Shown here one piece after another: positions 17,350 to 24,693 of a stretch of 64,000 nt of DNA (the first letter of the stretch is position 1; the number at the start of each line of letters is the position of its first letter). Source of the stretch: Thioalkalivibrio sp. ALJ21. Lineage in GTDB: Bacteria; Pseudomonadota; Gammaproteobacteria; Ectothiorhodospirales; Ectothiorhodospiraceae. The stretch covers positions 1 to 64,000 of the forward strand of contig NZ_KB905155.1 of the NCBI RefSeq assembly GCF_000378605.1, written 5' to 3'. Position numbers and translations under genes: made by a program. Under the pieces are notes generated by a model that worked only from the letters and a program-made list of their open reading frames with translations, did not search any database and was not told the origin of the DNA.

Positions 17350-18401
17350 TGCAGCAAGATACTGTTCTAGTAGTGGGTGGTGGCCCGGCTGGGCTGGCCG
17401 CCGCCGCCAATGTCACCTCGGCCGGCTTCAAGGCCGTGATGGTCGAGAAGGAAGATGTCCTGGGCGGCGCCCCGATCCTGTCGGGTTACGCCAAGCTGGT
17501 CCCCTCTGGCGAGTGGGCGAAGGACGCCATTGGCCGCATGGTCAAGCGCGTGGAAGACGATTCCAACTCGACCGTGCACAAGGGCGCCAAGGTCGAGAAG
17601 CTGGAGGGCGAGGCCGGTAACTTCACCGCCACGCTGACCAACGGCGAGTCGGTCCAGGCCGGTGCCGTCGTGCTGGCCACGGGCTTTACCCATTTTGATT
17701 CCATCAACAAGCCGGAGTGGGGCTTTGGCACGTACGAAGACGTGCTGACCACCACCCAGATGGAACAGATGGTCGCCTCTGGCAAGATCGCCTGCCCGTC
17801 CGACGGCCGTGTGCCGGAGCGGGTCTGCATCCTGCTCTGCGTGGGTTCACGTGATCGCCAGATCGGTCGTGAGTGGTGCTCCAAGATCTGCTGCACCGTC
17901 TCCGCCAACCTGGCCATGGAGATCAAGGAACTGTCGCCGGAAACGGACGTGTTCATCTACTACATGGACATCCGCACCTTCGGCCTGTACGAAGACAAGT
18001 TCTACTGGAAGTCCCAGGAAGAGTTCAAAACCAAGTTCGTCAAGGCCCGTATCGCGGAAGTGACGGCCTCCGGCGATGGTCGCCTGCTGGTCAAGGGTGA
18101 GGATACCCTGGTCAAGCGCCCGATCGTGATCCCGTTCGACATCGTCGTGCACGCCATCGGCATGGATCCGAACGCCGACAACCCGGAGATCTCCCAGGTC
18201 TTCGGTGTCGGCCTCGAGAAGCACGGCTTTATCGAGAAGGCCGAGCAGTACACCAACACCTGTGGCACCACCCGCAAGGGCATCTACTCCTGCGGTGCGG
18301 CCTATGGCCCCGAGACGATCGATGACTCGATCGCGCAGGGTGCCGCTGCTGGTGGCCGCGCGGTTGCGGACCTGCATGCGCTGGTTTCGAAAGCCGGCTG
18401 A
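17349..18401 (+). CDS. shdrA: sHdrA, flavoprotein subunit of sHdr
   Basis: The protein is 350 residues, typical of the short bacterial sHdrA and about half of methanogen HdrA. It has an N-terminal FAD-binding loop (VLVVGGGPAGLAAAAN), a cysteine-rich insert (CILLCVGSR, then WCSKICC) that probably binds an iron-sulfur cluster, and a C-terminal flavin motif (IYSCGAAYGPETIDDSIAQG). It is the electron hub of the complex. In sulfur oxidisers it is thought to run in the oxidative direction, feeding electrons from persulfide/lipoate chemistry into carriers. It is one base overlapped with shdrB1 and about 26 bases overlapped with the next gene. Confidence 0.93.
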   Translation: MQQDTVLVVGGGPAGLAAAANVTSAGFKAVMVEKEDVLGGAPILSGYAKLVPSGEWAKDAIGRMVKRVEDDSNSTVHKGAKVEKLEGEAGNFTATLTNGESVQAGAVVLATGFTHFDSINKPEWGFGTYEDVLTTTQMEQMVASGKIACPSDGRVPERVCILLCVGSRDRQIGREWCSKICCTVSANLAMEIKELSPETDVFIYYMDIRTFGLYEDKFYWKSQEEFKTKFVKARIAEVTASGDGRLLVKGEDTLVKRPIVIPFDIVVHAIGMDPNADNPEISQVFGVGLEKHGFIEKAEQYTNTCGTTRKGIYSCGAAYGPETIDDSIAQGAAAGGRAVADLHALVSKAG

Positions 18402-19212
18402 GGTCGTCAGCGACGAGGCGGCTTCGGGTGTCAACCCGGAGCCGCTGCAGGTGACCTTTGATCAGGAGATCCTCGCGACGAAGCTGAACAGTCTGAACGA
18501 GGCCATCGCCGAAGCCGGCGGGGTCGATGGGCTGGAAACCTTCATCGAGGCATTACGGGCGAAGCATGAAGTCTTCGCCGCGACCGTCGCCAAGGGCGAC
18601 GAGATGGATGCCGAGGATCTGCGCATCCTGGGTGGTTTGGTCTTCGCCGTTCGCCGGAAGCTGGCGGGTGTGATGGCCGAACGACAGGGCGCGCTGGTAG
18701 ACGGGATGCGCGCACTTGTGCGCCCGGATACGGATCTGGACTCGCGGCTGGCGGCATTTACCGATCTGGCCGGGGACGACAAGAAACTGCGACGCGGGAT
18801 CTGGGACTTCGGTGCCGAGATCCTGCATTTCGCCGACCCCGAGACGGTCCCGCTGGCCACGCGCTGGGTCTGGGATACGGGGACGACGACTGGTGCGTTG
18901 CGCGAGTTTATTCGCGGCAACGACACCCTGCGGTCGATTCCGATTGGCGAGACCGTCGGGGCGATCGAGGGGGCCAGACGCTGGTTTTATGAGGCGCTGG
19001 CCGAGGAAGGCTTCTACCGCGACCTGCCGTTTGTAACGGATCTGGTCTGGGTGCAGGCCTACTCGGACTACGCACGTTCACTGTCGATGAGTCTGGGCAT
19101 GATCGACAACCAGTTCGGGGCCAAGCAGGACCCGCTGGAGCTGGGTGTGAAGCTGCTGGGGATCGACTCCCCGGAAGGCCGCCTGAAAGGTCACGATGCG
19201 TCGCTGCATTGA
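18376..19212 (+). CDS. Conserved hypothetical protein of the shdrC1B1A-hyp-C2B2 cluster
   Basis: The protein is 278 residues, all-helical looking, soluble, with no cysteines and no metal or nucleotide motif that I recognise. It lies between shdrA and shdrC2, where sHdr clusters always carry an uncharacterised gene, so it is that hyp protein. Its segments (LRILGGLVFAVRRKLAGVM; FGAEILHFADPETVPLATRWVWD; ARRWFYEALAEEGFYRDLPFVTD) suggest a helical adaptor. The only ATG that keeps the whole domain lies 26 bases inside shdrA. It has no Shine-Dalgarno sequence, so either coupling or a later GTG (near 18449) is used. Confidence 0.85.
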   Translation: MRWFRKPAEVVSDEAASGVNPEPLQVTFDQEILATKLNSLNEAIAEAGGVDGLETFIEALRAKHEVFAATVAKGDEMDAEDLRILGGLVFAVRRKLAGVMAERQGALVDGMRALVRPDTDLDSRLAAFTDLAGDDKKLRRGIWDFGAEILHFADPETVPLATRWVWDTGTTTGALREFIRGNDTLRSIPIGETVGAIEGARRWFYEALAEEGFYRDLPFVTDLVWVQAYSDYARSLSMSLGMIDNQFGAKQDPLELGVKLLGIDSPEGRLKGHDASLH

Positions 19213-19261
19213 ATAACGGAACGAACTTGAGCCTGGTTGCACAGGTTTTCGGAGAGACGTC

Positions 19262-19978
19262 ATGGCAATACATGAAAAGGCACTGATCGAGGACGAGCGC
19301 CTCCAGCAGCACGACGAGCTGGTGGTCGACGGCGTGGACGTGTCCGGACACTGGAACACGATGATCGCCCCGCGCACCGTTCGCGATTACGACGACGATT
19401 TCGAGACGAAGATCCAGGGCTTTGCGGGTGGCGAGAACGTGCACCGCTGCTGGCAGTGCGGGTCCTGCACCAACTCCTGCACCATGTACGCGCAGAACGT
19501 GCAGTTCAATCCGCGCTACTGGATCTACCTGACCCGCCTGGGCATGAAGGAAGAGCTGGTCAAGGACAAGGACATCATCTGGCAGTGCGTGTCGTGCAAC
19601 AAGTGCACCAACATCTGCCCGAAGGATGTGAAGCCGGAAGGCGTGATGAAGGCGCTGTCGCACTGGATGGAAGAGGAAGGGATCACCGAGAAGGCCCCGT
19701 CCACCATCTTCGACGAAGAGTTTGCCGATCAGATCTACAAGACCGGCCGCATCGAAGACTCCAAGGTGATGCAGAACTTCTTCAAAAAGACCGGCCAGCC
19801 GCTGATCCAGGACTGGATCAAGGTCTTCGTCTTCCGGATGATGAAGCACCTGCCGGTGAAGCATCTGATGGCGATGGGCATCAACACCGTACATACGCCG
19901 CGCACCAAGTCCTGGGGCAAGACCGGGGACGTGCTGAAGAACTACGTGCGCGAACAGAAGGAGGCCGCTCATGGCTAA
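19262..19978 (+). CDS. shdrC2: sHdrC2, second iron-sulfur electron-transfer subunit
   Basis: The protein is 238 residues with two 4Fe-4S motifs, CWQCGSCTNSC and CVSCNKCTNICP, and a basic C-terminal helical region. It pairs with sHdrB2, whose start lies 8 bases inside this gene, as HdrC/HdrB subunits normally do. It has an acidic 30-residue N-terminal extension not seen in sHdrC1. GGAGAGAC precedes the ATG. Role: electron transfer in the cytoplasmic sHdr complex. Confidence 0.93.
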   Translation: MAIHEKALIEDERLQQHDELVVDGVDVSGHWNTMIAPRTVRDYDDDFETKIQGFAGGENVHRCWQCGSCTNSCTMYAQNVQFNPRYWIYLTRLGMKEELVKDKDIIWQCVSCNKCTNICPKDVKPEGVMKALSHWMEEEGITEKAPSTIFDEEFADQIYKTGRIEDSKVMQNFFKKTGQPLIQDWIKVFVFRMMKHLPVKHLMAMGINTVHTPRTKSWGKTGDVLKNYVREQKEAAHG

Positions 19979-20882
19979 GGTTGCTTACTATCCGGGTTGC
20001 GCGCTCGAGGGCTCGGGTGGTCCGTATGACCGCTCCACCCGCGTGCTGGTCAAGGCGCTGGGGCTCGAGATGGAAAATCTGCGCGACTACAACTGCTGCG
20101 GCGCGATGGAGGTGAAGAACATTCACCCGATGCTGCAGACCTATCTGTCCGCGCGGAACATGGCGATTGCCTCCGAGCAGATGGGTATGGACACGGTGAT
20201 GGCGCCATGCAACGGCTGCTACCACAACCTGAAGAAGGCCGAGTACGAGACCGCGACCTCCCAGGATGCCATGGACACCGTCCAGGATCTGGCGCGCAAG
20301 TCCGACGACCCGGTCTACACCGGTGACGTCCGCACCCTGCATCTGCTCGAGTGGCTGATGGAAGAGCTGGGGCCCGAGGGCATCAAGCAGAAGATGACCA
20401 AGAGCCTGAACGGCATCAAGATCGCCAACTACTACGGCTGCATGTACACCCGTCCCCGCCAGATCTTTCCCGAGAAGGACAACGGCCCGGGTTCGGATTC
20501 CAGCTATCAGCCGCACTTCATGGATGACCTGCTGGGTGCTGCCGGTGCGGTCAATGTGGACTTTCCGCTGAAGACCTCCTGCTGCGGTGGTGCGCATACG
20601 CTGTCGGATTCCGACACCTCGACCCAGCTGGTGCTGAACCTGCTGCAGTCGGCGGAAGATTCCGGTGCCGAGGTGATCGCCACCGAATGCCCGACCTGCC
20701 ATTCCGGTCTGGAGATGCACCAGGTCCGTGCCGAGACCGAGTTCGGTATCAAGACCGACGTGAAGGTCCTGTACTTCACGCAGCTGCTGGGTCTGGCAAT
20801 GGGGCTGTCCCCGCGCAAGCTGGGTATCCACGAGAACGTGAGTGACTCCATCGGGCTTCTTAAGGAGAAGGGGGTCATCTGA
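19971..20882 (+). CDS. shdrB2: sHdrB2, two-CCG-domain subunit of sHdr
   Basis: The protein is 303 residues with two complete CCG domains. The first has YYPGC, YNCCGAMEV and APCNGC; the second has YYGCMY, TSCCGGAH and TECPTCHSG. This is the full cysteine set for two non-cubane 4Fe-4S clusters, as in methanogen HdrB, where they cleave a heterodisulfide. Here the substrate is thought to be a sulfane sulfur or the lipoate dithiol/disulfide of LbpA. It overlaps shdrC2 by 8 bases and is followed by a strong intrinsic terminator. Confidence 0.94.
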   Translation: MAKVAYYPGCALEGSGGPYDRSTRVLVKALGLEMENLRDYNCCGAMEVKNIHPMLQTYLSARNMAIASEQMGMDTVMAPCNGCYHNLKKAEYETATSQDAMDTVQDLARKSDDPVYTGDVRTLHLLEWLMEELGPEGIKQKMTKSLNGIKIANYYGCMYTRPRQIFPEKDNGPGSDSSYQPHFMDDLLGAAGAVNVDFPLKTSCCGGAHTLSDSDTSTQLVLNLLQSAEDSGAEVIATECPTCHSGLEMHQVRAETEFGIKTDVKVLYFTQLLGLAMGLSPRKLGIHENVSDSIGLLKEKGVI

Positions 20883-20921
20883 TCCCCTGATTCGAGGCCC
20901 GAATGGCCCAGTAGTATCTTC

Positions 20922-20950
20922 GAAAAACGGGCGCCAGGCGCCCGTTTTTT
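20922..20950 (+). terminator. Intrinsic terminator between shdrB2 and lbpA1
   Basis: ACGGGCGCC/GGCGCCCGT stem followed by six T residues and preceded by A residues. It ends only 27 bases before the lbpA1 start, so it should reduce rather than abolish downstream transcription. Confidence 0.88.
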
Positions 20951-20977
20951 GTGTCGATGCCAGGAACGAGGCGAAAC

Positions 20978-21424
20978 ATGGACTGCAACGGTTGCGAGTT
21001 TCATCCCGAACTGTTCTACGACGACGAGTTTCAGATCTGGCTGCGCCGCGAGGATGACGACACCCTGACCGTGGGGATGACCGACCTTTCGCAGACTATC
21101 GCGGGAAAGATCATTCACGTACGAGTGCGTCGCCCGGGTACCCGACGTCCGCCCGGGAAGCCGGTCGCCACGATCGAGAGCGGGAAATGGGCCGGACCGA
21201 TCCCGAACTTCATCGACTGCAAGATCGTCGAGGGCAACGAGGAGGTGCTGGAGAACCCGGTGCTGCTGAACTCGGACCCCTACAATGCGTGGATCGCGCG
21301 CGTCGAAGCGACCGATGGCGTCGATGCGGCACTGGAGCAGTTTCTGACCGGCGACAAGGCCGAGGAAGGTTACTGCAAGCGCGCCAAAGATGAAGACATC
21401 GAGTGTCAGCGCAAGCTGCGATAG
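20978..21424 (+). CDS. lbpA1: LbpA1, GcvH-like lipoate-binding protein for sulfur oxidation
   Basis: This 148-residue protein has the glycine cleavage H-protein fold: WLRREDDDTLTVGMTDLSQTIAGKIIHVRV, then the lipoylation loop ESGKWAGP with Lys70 as the attachment lysine. It belongs to the LbpA type by linkage to sHdr and lipoate assembly genes, not to a glycine cleavage operon. It differs from LbpA2 by an N-terminal CxxC (MDCNGC) and a basic insert (RRPGTRRPPGK). The start with GAGG six bases upstream was preferred over GTG or ATG codons lying directly on the terminator. Its dithiolane is proposed to receive sulfur or electrons in the sHdr reaction. Confidence 0.92.
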   Translation: MDCNGCEFHPELFYDDEFQIWLRREDDDTLTVGMTDLSQTIAGKIIHVRVRRPGTRRPPGKPVATIESGKWAGPIPNFIDCKIVEGNEEVLENPVLLNSDPYNAWIARVEATDGVDAALEQFLTGDKAEEGYCKRAKDEDIECQRKLR

Positions 21425-21432
21425 AGAGAACG

Positions 21433-21840
21433 ATGGCTGAACTGGGCAACGATTACTATCTGGACAACGACGAGCAGACGGTCGTGATCATCATGACCTC
21501 GGGTCCGTCGACGCCGCATCGTTGTGCGACGCCGTTCTATCTTGGGGCGGTGATGGCCTCGATGGATGTAGACGTCTATATCTTCTTCACCATGGAGGGC
21601 GTTCGCCTGATGGAGAAGGGGGTAGCCGATGACCTGCGAGCCATGGAAGATGGCAAGCTGATCAAGGATTTTATCCAGGACGCAAAACGCGCAGGCGTGC
21701 GCCTGCACGTTTGCCAGCCCGCTTTGCCGGGGTATAGAATCGACGCGTCTTCGGATCTCATCGACGAGGTCGATGAAGTGAATCGGGCGAGCGAGCTGGC
21801 GGACCTGATTCTGCGTAGCGATAAAACGATAACGTTTTAA
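21433..21840 (+). CDS. dsrE: DsrE-family sulfur-transfer protein in the lbpA cluster
   Basis: The protein is 135 residues with a Rossmann-like DsrE/F fold: VVIIMTSGPSTPHRCATPFYLGAVMASMDVDVYIFFTMEGV, then VRLHVCQPALP. The second cysteine sits where DsrE family members carry persulfide, and the first (HRCATP) may also take part. It lies between lbpA1 (8 bases away) and lbpA2, as in other sHdr clusters, where DsrE proteins exchange sulfur with TusA. GAGAGAACG precedes the ATG. Confidence 0.9.
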   Translation: MAELGNDYYLDNDEQTVVIIMTSGPSTPHRCATPFYLGAVMASMDVDVYIFFTMEGVRLMEKGVADDLRAMEDGKLIKDFIQDAKRAGVRLHVCQPALPGYRIDASSDLIDEVDEVNRASELADLILRSDKTITF

Positions 21841-21877
21841 TTTTCCCGCATTATTACTTTCACGCTTGGAGGAAAAC

Positions 21878-22315
21878 ATGGGCGCAGTACGGGGTTGTGA
21901 TATTCCGGAAGATCTGATGTACAACGTTGAAAACAACGTGTGGGTGCGCAAGGAAAGCGACGGCACCGCGACCGTGGGCCTGACCTCCTACGCGTGCTCG
22001 CTGGCCGGCACCATCGTGTCCTTCACCCCCAAGAAAGTTGGCAAGACCGTGAAGAAGGACAAGTCCTGCACCACCGTCGAATCCGGCAAGTGGGTGGGTC
22101 CGGCGAAGACCCCGGTGACCGGTGAAGTCACCGAAACCAACGACAAGGTCGCCGCCAACCCGGGTCTGATCAACGAAGACCCCTACGGCGAAGGCTGGCT
22201 GATCAAGCTCAAGCCGGAAGACTGGGACGGCGAAGTCGGCGACCTGAAGACTGGTTCCGACGCCCTGGCCGCGTTCGAGGCCAAGATGGAAGCGGACGGT
22301 TTCGGCGGCTGCTAA
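21878..22315 (+). CDS. lbpA2: LbpA2, GcvH-like lipoate-binding protein for sulfur oxidation
   Basis: The protein is 145 residues, an H-protein-like lipoyl carrier with lipoylation loop VESGKWVGP (Lys71) and the beta-barrel pattern VWVRKESDGTATVGLTSYAC. It carries cysteines near the N-terminus (RGC), before the loop (KSC) and as the last residue (GGC). It has a very strong ribosome-binding site (GGAGGAAAAC) and a terminator right after it, so it is probably the most abundant product of this section. LbpA2-type carriers are the essential lipoate proteins of the sHdr pathway in Hyphomicrobium. Confidence 0.93.
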   Translation: MGAVRGCDIPEDLMYNVENNVWVRKESDGTATVGLTSYACSLAGTIVSFTPKKVGKTVKKDKSCTTVESGKWVGPAKTPVTGEVTETNDKVAANPGLINEDPYGEGWLIKLKPEDWDGEVGDLKTGSDALAAFEAKMEADGFGGC

Positions 22316-22332
22316 GCCCCTGCCGAGCCTCG

Positions 22333-22366
22333 GGCCGCCGTTCCCCAGTGTTCGGCGGCCTTTTTT
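22333..22366 (+). terminator. Intrinsic terminator between lbpA2 and lipS1
   Basis: GGCCGCCG-12-CGGCGGCC stem followed by six T residues, 26 bases before the lipS1 start. Confidence 0.88.
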
Positions 22367-22392
22367 GATTCTGTGGTATCCGGAGCAAGCTG

Positions 22393-23571
22393 ATGACGAC
22401 CTGGAACGAGGTGATCCAGCGGGTCGAACCCCTGGAAGACATCCCTGTCGATGCGGCGTTGGTGAATGACCTTCAGCACAGCGTTCAGCGGGGCTCCGAT
22501 CCCGGATCGGTTCATTTCTATACCCCGACGTTCAAGTCGTACCAGTCCAGCGAACTCGCGGACTGCGGCAAGAGCGCCTGGCCGGCGATGTCGATCACCG
22601 GAGGCGACTGCAAGCTCGCCTGTGACCATTGCAAGGCCAAGATCCTCGACCCGATGATCCCGGTGCGTACGCCGGAAGACCTCTGGGCGCAGGTAAACAA
22701 CGTGATCGAGTCCGGTGCCCAGGGTATGCTCCTGACCGGTGGCTCGAACCACCGTAACGAGGTCGAGTACGACCCGTACTACTCCACGATTCGTCGTATC
22801 AAGGACGAATTCCCGGAATTTCGTATCGCGCTGCACACGGCGCTGGTCGATGACAACATCGCGACGTCGATGGAGCAGGCCGGCATTGACGCAGCGATGA
22901 TGGATGTGATCGGCGCCCAGGACACAATCACGCAGGTCTACCACCTGCGCCGCAGTGTGGATGACTTCGAGCAGACGCTCGAGAGCCTGGTGAACACCAA
23001 TATGAAGGTGGTGCCGCACATCGTGATCGGCCTGCACTACGGCAAGCTGCTGGGCGAGTGGAACGCGCTGGAGATGCTTGCGCGCCACCTGCCGGACGCC
23101 GTGGTGCTGGTGGTCGTGATGCCGTTTTACGCCCCGGCGAGCCGCCCCTTCGAGACCCCGGACGTGCATGCGGTCGGGCGCTTCTTCCACGATGCGCGCG
23201 AGCGCCTGGGGGATACCCCGTTGCTGCTCGGCTGCGCGCGCCCGCCGGGCGAGGCCAAGAGCCAGATCGACAGCTATGCGGTGATGGCCGGTCTGTCCGG
23301 TATTGCGCACCCGGCCGAGGGCGTGGTCGAACTGGCCGCGCGTCTGGGCAAGAAGGTCCGCGTGACGCCGGCCTGCTGCTCGATCGCCGTGGGCGACGAG
23401 GTCATGGCGGACGGTACTGCGGTCGAGAGCGGTGTCGAGATCGACCTGGATACGATCGTGGCCGAGGAGGCCCGGCGTCGCGAGCAGGAACGCAAGGCGC
23501 GCCAGGGCCTGGGCGGGATTCGTATCGTCACCGAGGGCAATGTCGCGGCCGGAGGCGGTTGCCATGTCTGA
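22393..23571 (+). CDS. lipS1: LipS1-type radical SAM lipoyl synthase component
   Basis: This 392-residue radical SAM protein has the cluster motif CX3CX2C at Cys73, 77 and 80 (GDCKLACDHC). The barrel segments that follow include MLLTGGSNHRNEVEY and MKVVPHIVIGLHYGKL, and the C-terminal cysteines (VRVTPACCSIAVGDEV and GGGCHV) are candidates for the auxiliary, sulfur-donating cluster. In the described LipS1/LipS2 pathway two radical SAM proteins insert the C6 and C8 sulfurs into octanoyl-LbpA. First place in the lip gene set and direct linkage to sLpl support LipS1. It overlaps the ligase gene by 8 bases. Confidence 0.9.
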   Translation: MTTWNEVIQRVEPLEDIPVDAALVNDLQHSVQRGSDPGSVHFYTPTFKSYQSSELADCGKSAWPAMSITGGDCKLACDHCKAKILDPMIPVRTPEDLWAQVNNVIESGAQGMLLTGGSNHRNEVEYDPYYSTIRRIKDEFPEFRIALHTALVDDNIATSMEQAGIDAAMMDVIGAQDTITQVYHLRRSVDDFEQTLESLVNTNMKVVPHIVIGLHYGKLLGEWNALEMLARHLPDAVVLVVVMPFYAPASRPFETPDVHAVGRFFHDARERLGDTPLLLGCARPPGEAKSQIDSYAVMAGLSGIAHPAEGVVELAARLGKKVRVTPACCSIAVGDEVMADGTAVESGVEIDLDTIVAEEARRREQERKARQGLGGIRIVTEGNVAAGGGCHV

Positions 23572-24655
23572 ACGTGATCAGAAGACCCTGCGTGTCCTCG
23601 ACACCGGACTGCGCGCGGCGGCCGAGAACATGGCCTTCAATCGGGCCCTGCTCGAGTGCCATCAGGAAGGCGTATCGCCGCACACCCTGCGCTTCTTGCA
23701 GTTCGAGCCCTGCGCGCTGGTGGGTTTCCACCAGAACGTGGACCAGGAGATCAACACCGAGTACTGCAAGGAACACGGTATTGCGATCCAGCGCCGGATC
23801 ACCGGTGGTGGCGCGATCTACTTTGATTCCACCCAGCTGGGCTGGGAGCTGTACCTCGACAAGCGGTTTCTCGGGACGGCCGACATGGGGCAGATCGCCG
23901 CGCGCATCTGCAATGCCGCGGCCGCCGGGATTCGCACGCTGGGCGTCGACGCACAGTTCCGCCCGCGCAATGACATCGAGGTCGAAGGTCGCAAGATCTC
24001 CGGCACGGGCGGCGCATTCGATGGCGACTCGATCATGTATCAGGGCACGCTGCTGATCGAGTTCGATGTCGAGGACATGCTGCGCATTCTGCGGATTCCG
24101 GCCGAGAAGCTCTCCAACAAGGCGATCGAGTCGGCCCGTGATCGTGTGGTCAATCTGGCGACCCTGCTGGGCGAACGCCCGGATCTGGATCATGTGAAGG
24201 ACGCGATTGCCAAGGCCTTTGCGGAAGAGTTCGCGGTCGAGCTGGCCCCATCGGATCTGCTGCCCGAGGAGCAGGAGTCCTTCGAACAGGCCCTGGCCGA
24301 GATCGACACCGAAGAATGGGTCTACCAGCGCAACCGCCCGGCCACCGATGCCCCGATGTTCGAGAGCATCTTCAAGTCTGACGGCGGTCTGATGCGCGTA
24401 GGTGTCGCCCTGGACCCGGAGCGCAAGCGTCTGAAGCAGCTCTGGCTGACGGGTGACATCTTCGTGAAGCCTGCGCGTACCATTGCCGACCTGGAAGCGG
24501 CCCTGCGCGACACGCCGCAGGCCGAGATGGAAGAGCGCGTGCGAGCCTTCTTTGCCGAGCGCGACGTCGAGATGCTGCAGTTGGCGGTGGATGACTTTAT
24601 CGCGGCGATCCAGTCGGCCCTGGCGATGGCCGAGACCGAGGAGCCGGCGGGATGA
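23564..24655 (+). CDS. slpl(AB): sLpl(AB), LbpA-dedicated lipoate:protein ligase
   Basis: The protein is 363 residues with an LplA-type catalytic domain (residues 1 to about 250). It has ITGGGAIYFDSTQLGWEL (the family RRxTGGGxVxHD region with unusual Tyr-Phe-Asp), RPRNDIEVEGRKISGTGGAF containing the catalytic Lys of GRKISG, and a C-terminal accessory domain like LplB/LplA-C. The A and B parts are fused in one chain. It should adenylate octanoate or lipoate and attach it to LbpA. GGAGG lies eight bases before the ATG; the start lies within the lipS1 end. Confidence 0.9.
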   Translation: MSERDQKTLRVLDTGLRAAAENMAFNRALLECHQEGVSPHTLRFLQFEPCALVGFHQNVDQEINTEYCKEHGIAIQRRITGGGAIYFDSTQLGWELYLDKRFLGTADMGQIAARICNAAAAGIRTLGVDAQFRPRNDIEVEGRKISGTGGAFDGDSIMYQGTLLIEFDVEDMLRILRIPAEKLSNKAIESARDRVVNLATLLGERPDLDHVKDAIAKAFAEEFAVELAPSDLLPEEQESFEQALAEIDTEEWVYQRNRPATDAPMFESIFKSDGGLMRVGVALDPERKRLKQLWLTGDIFVKPARTIADLEAALRDTPQAEMEERVRAFFAERDVEMLQLAVDDFIAAIQSALAMAETEEPAG

Positions 24656-24693
24656 AGGCCCTTTGCGCGGTACTCGCCGGGAGGCAGCAGTAA
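24652..24693 (+). other. 13-codon mini-ORF bridging sLpl and lipT
   Basis: ATG AAG ... CAG TAA: its start overlaps the sLpl stop (ATGA) and its stop overlaps the lipT start (TAATG). It contains the GGGAGGCAGCAG that serves as lipT ribosome-binding site. It may pass ribosomes from one gene to the next, or may be chance. Confidence 0.3.

Noticed and set aside
20951-20980. GTG or upstream ATG (20951, 20957) as lbpA1 start
   Set aside because: They fall directly on or next to the terminator T tract and lack a ribosome-binding site, whereas the ATG at 20978 has GAGG six bases upstream.
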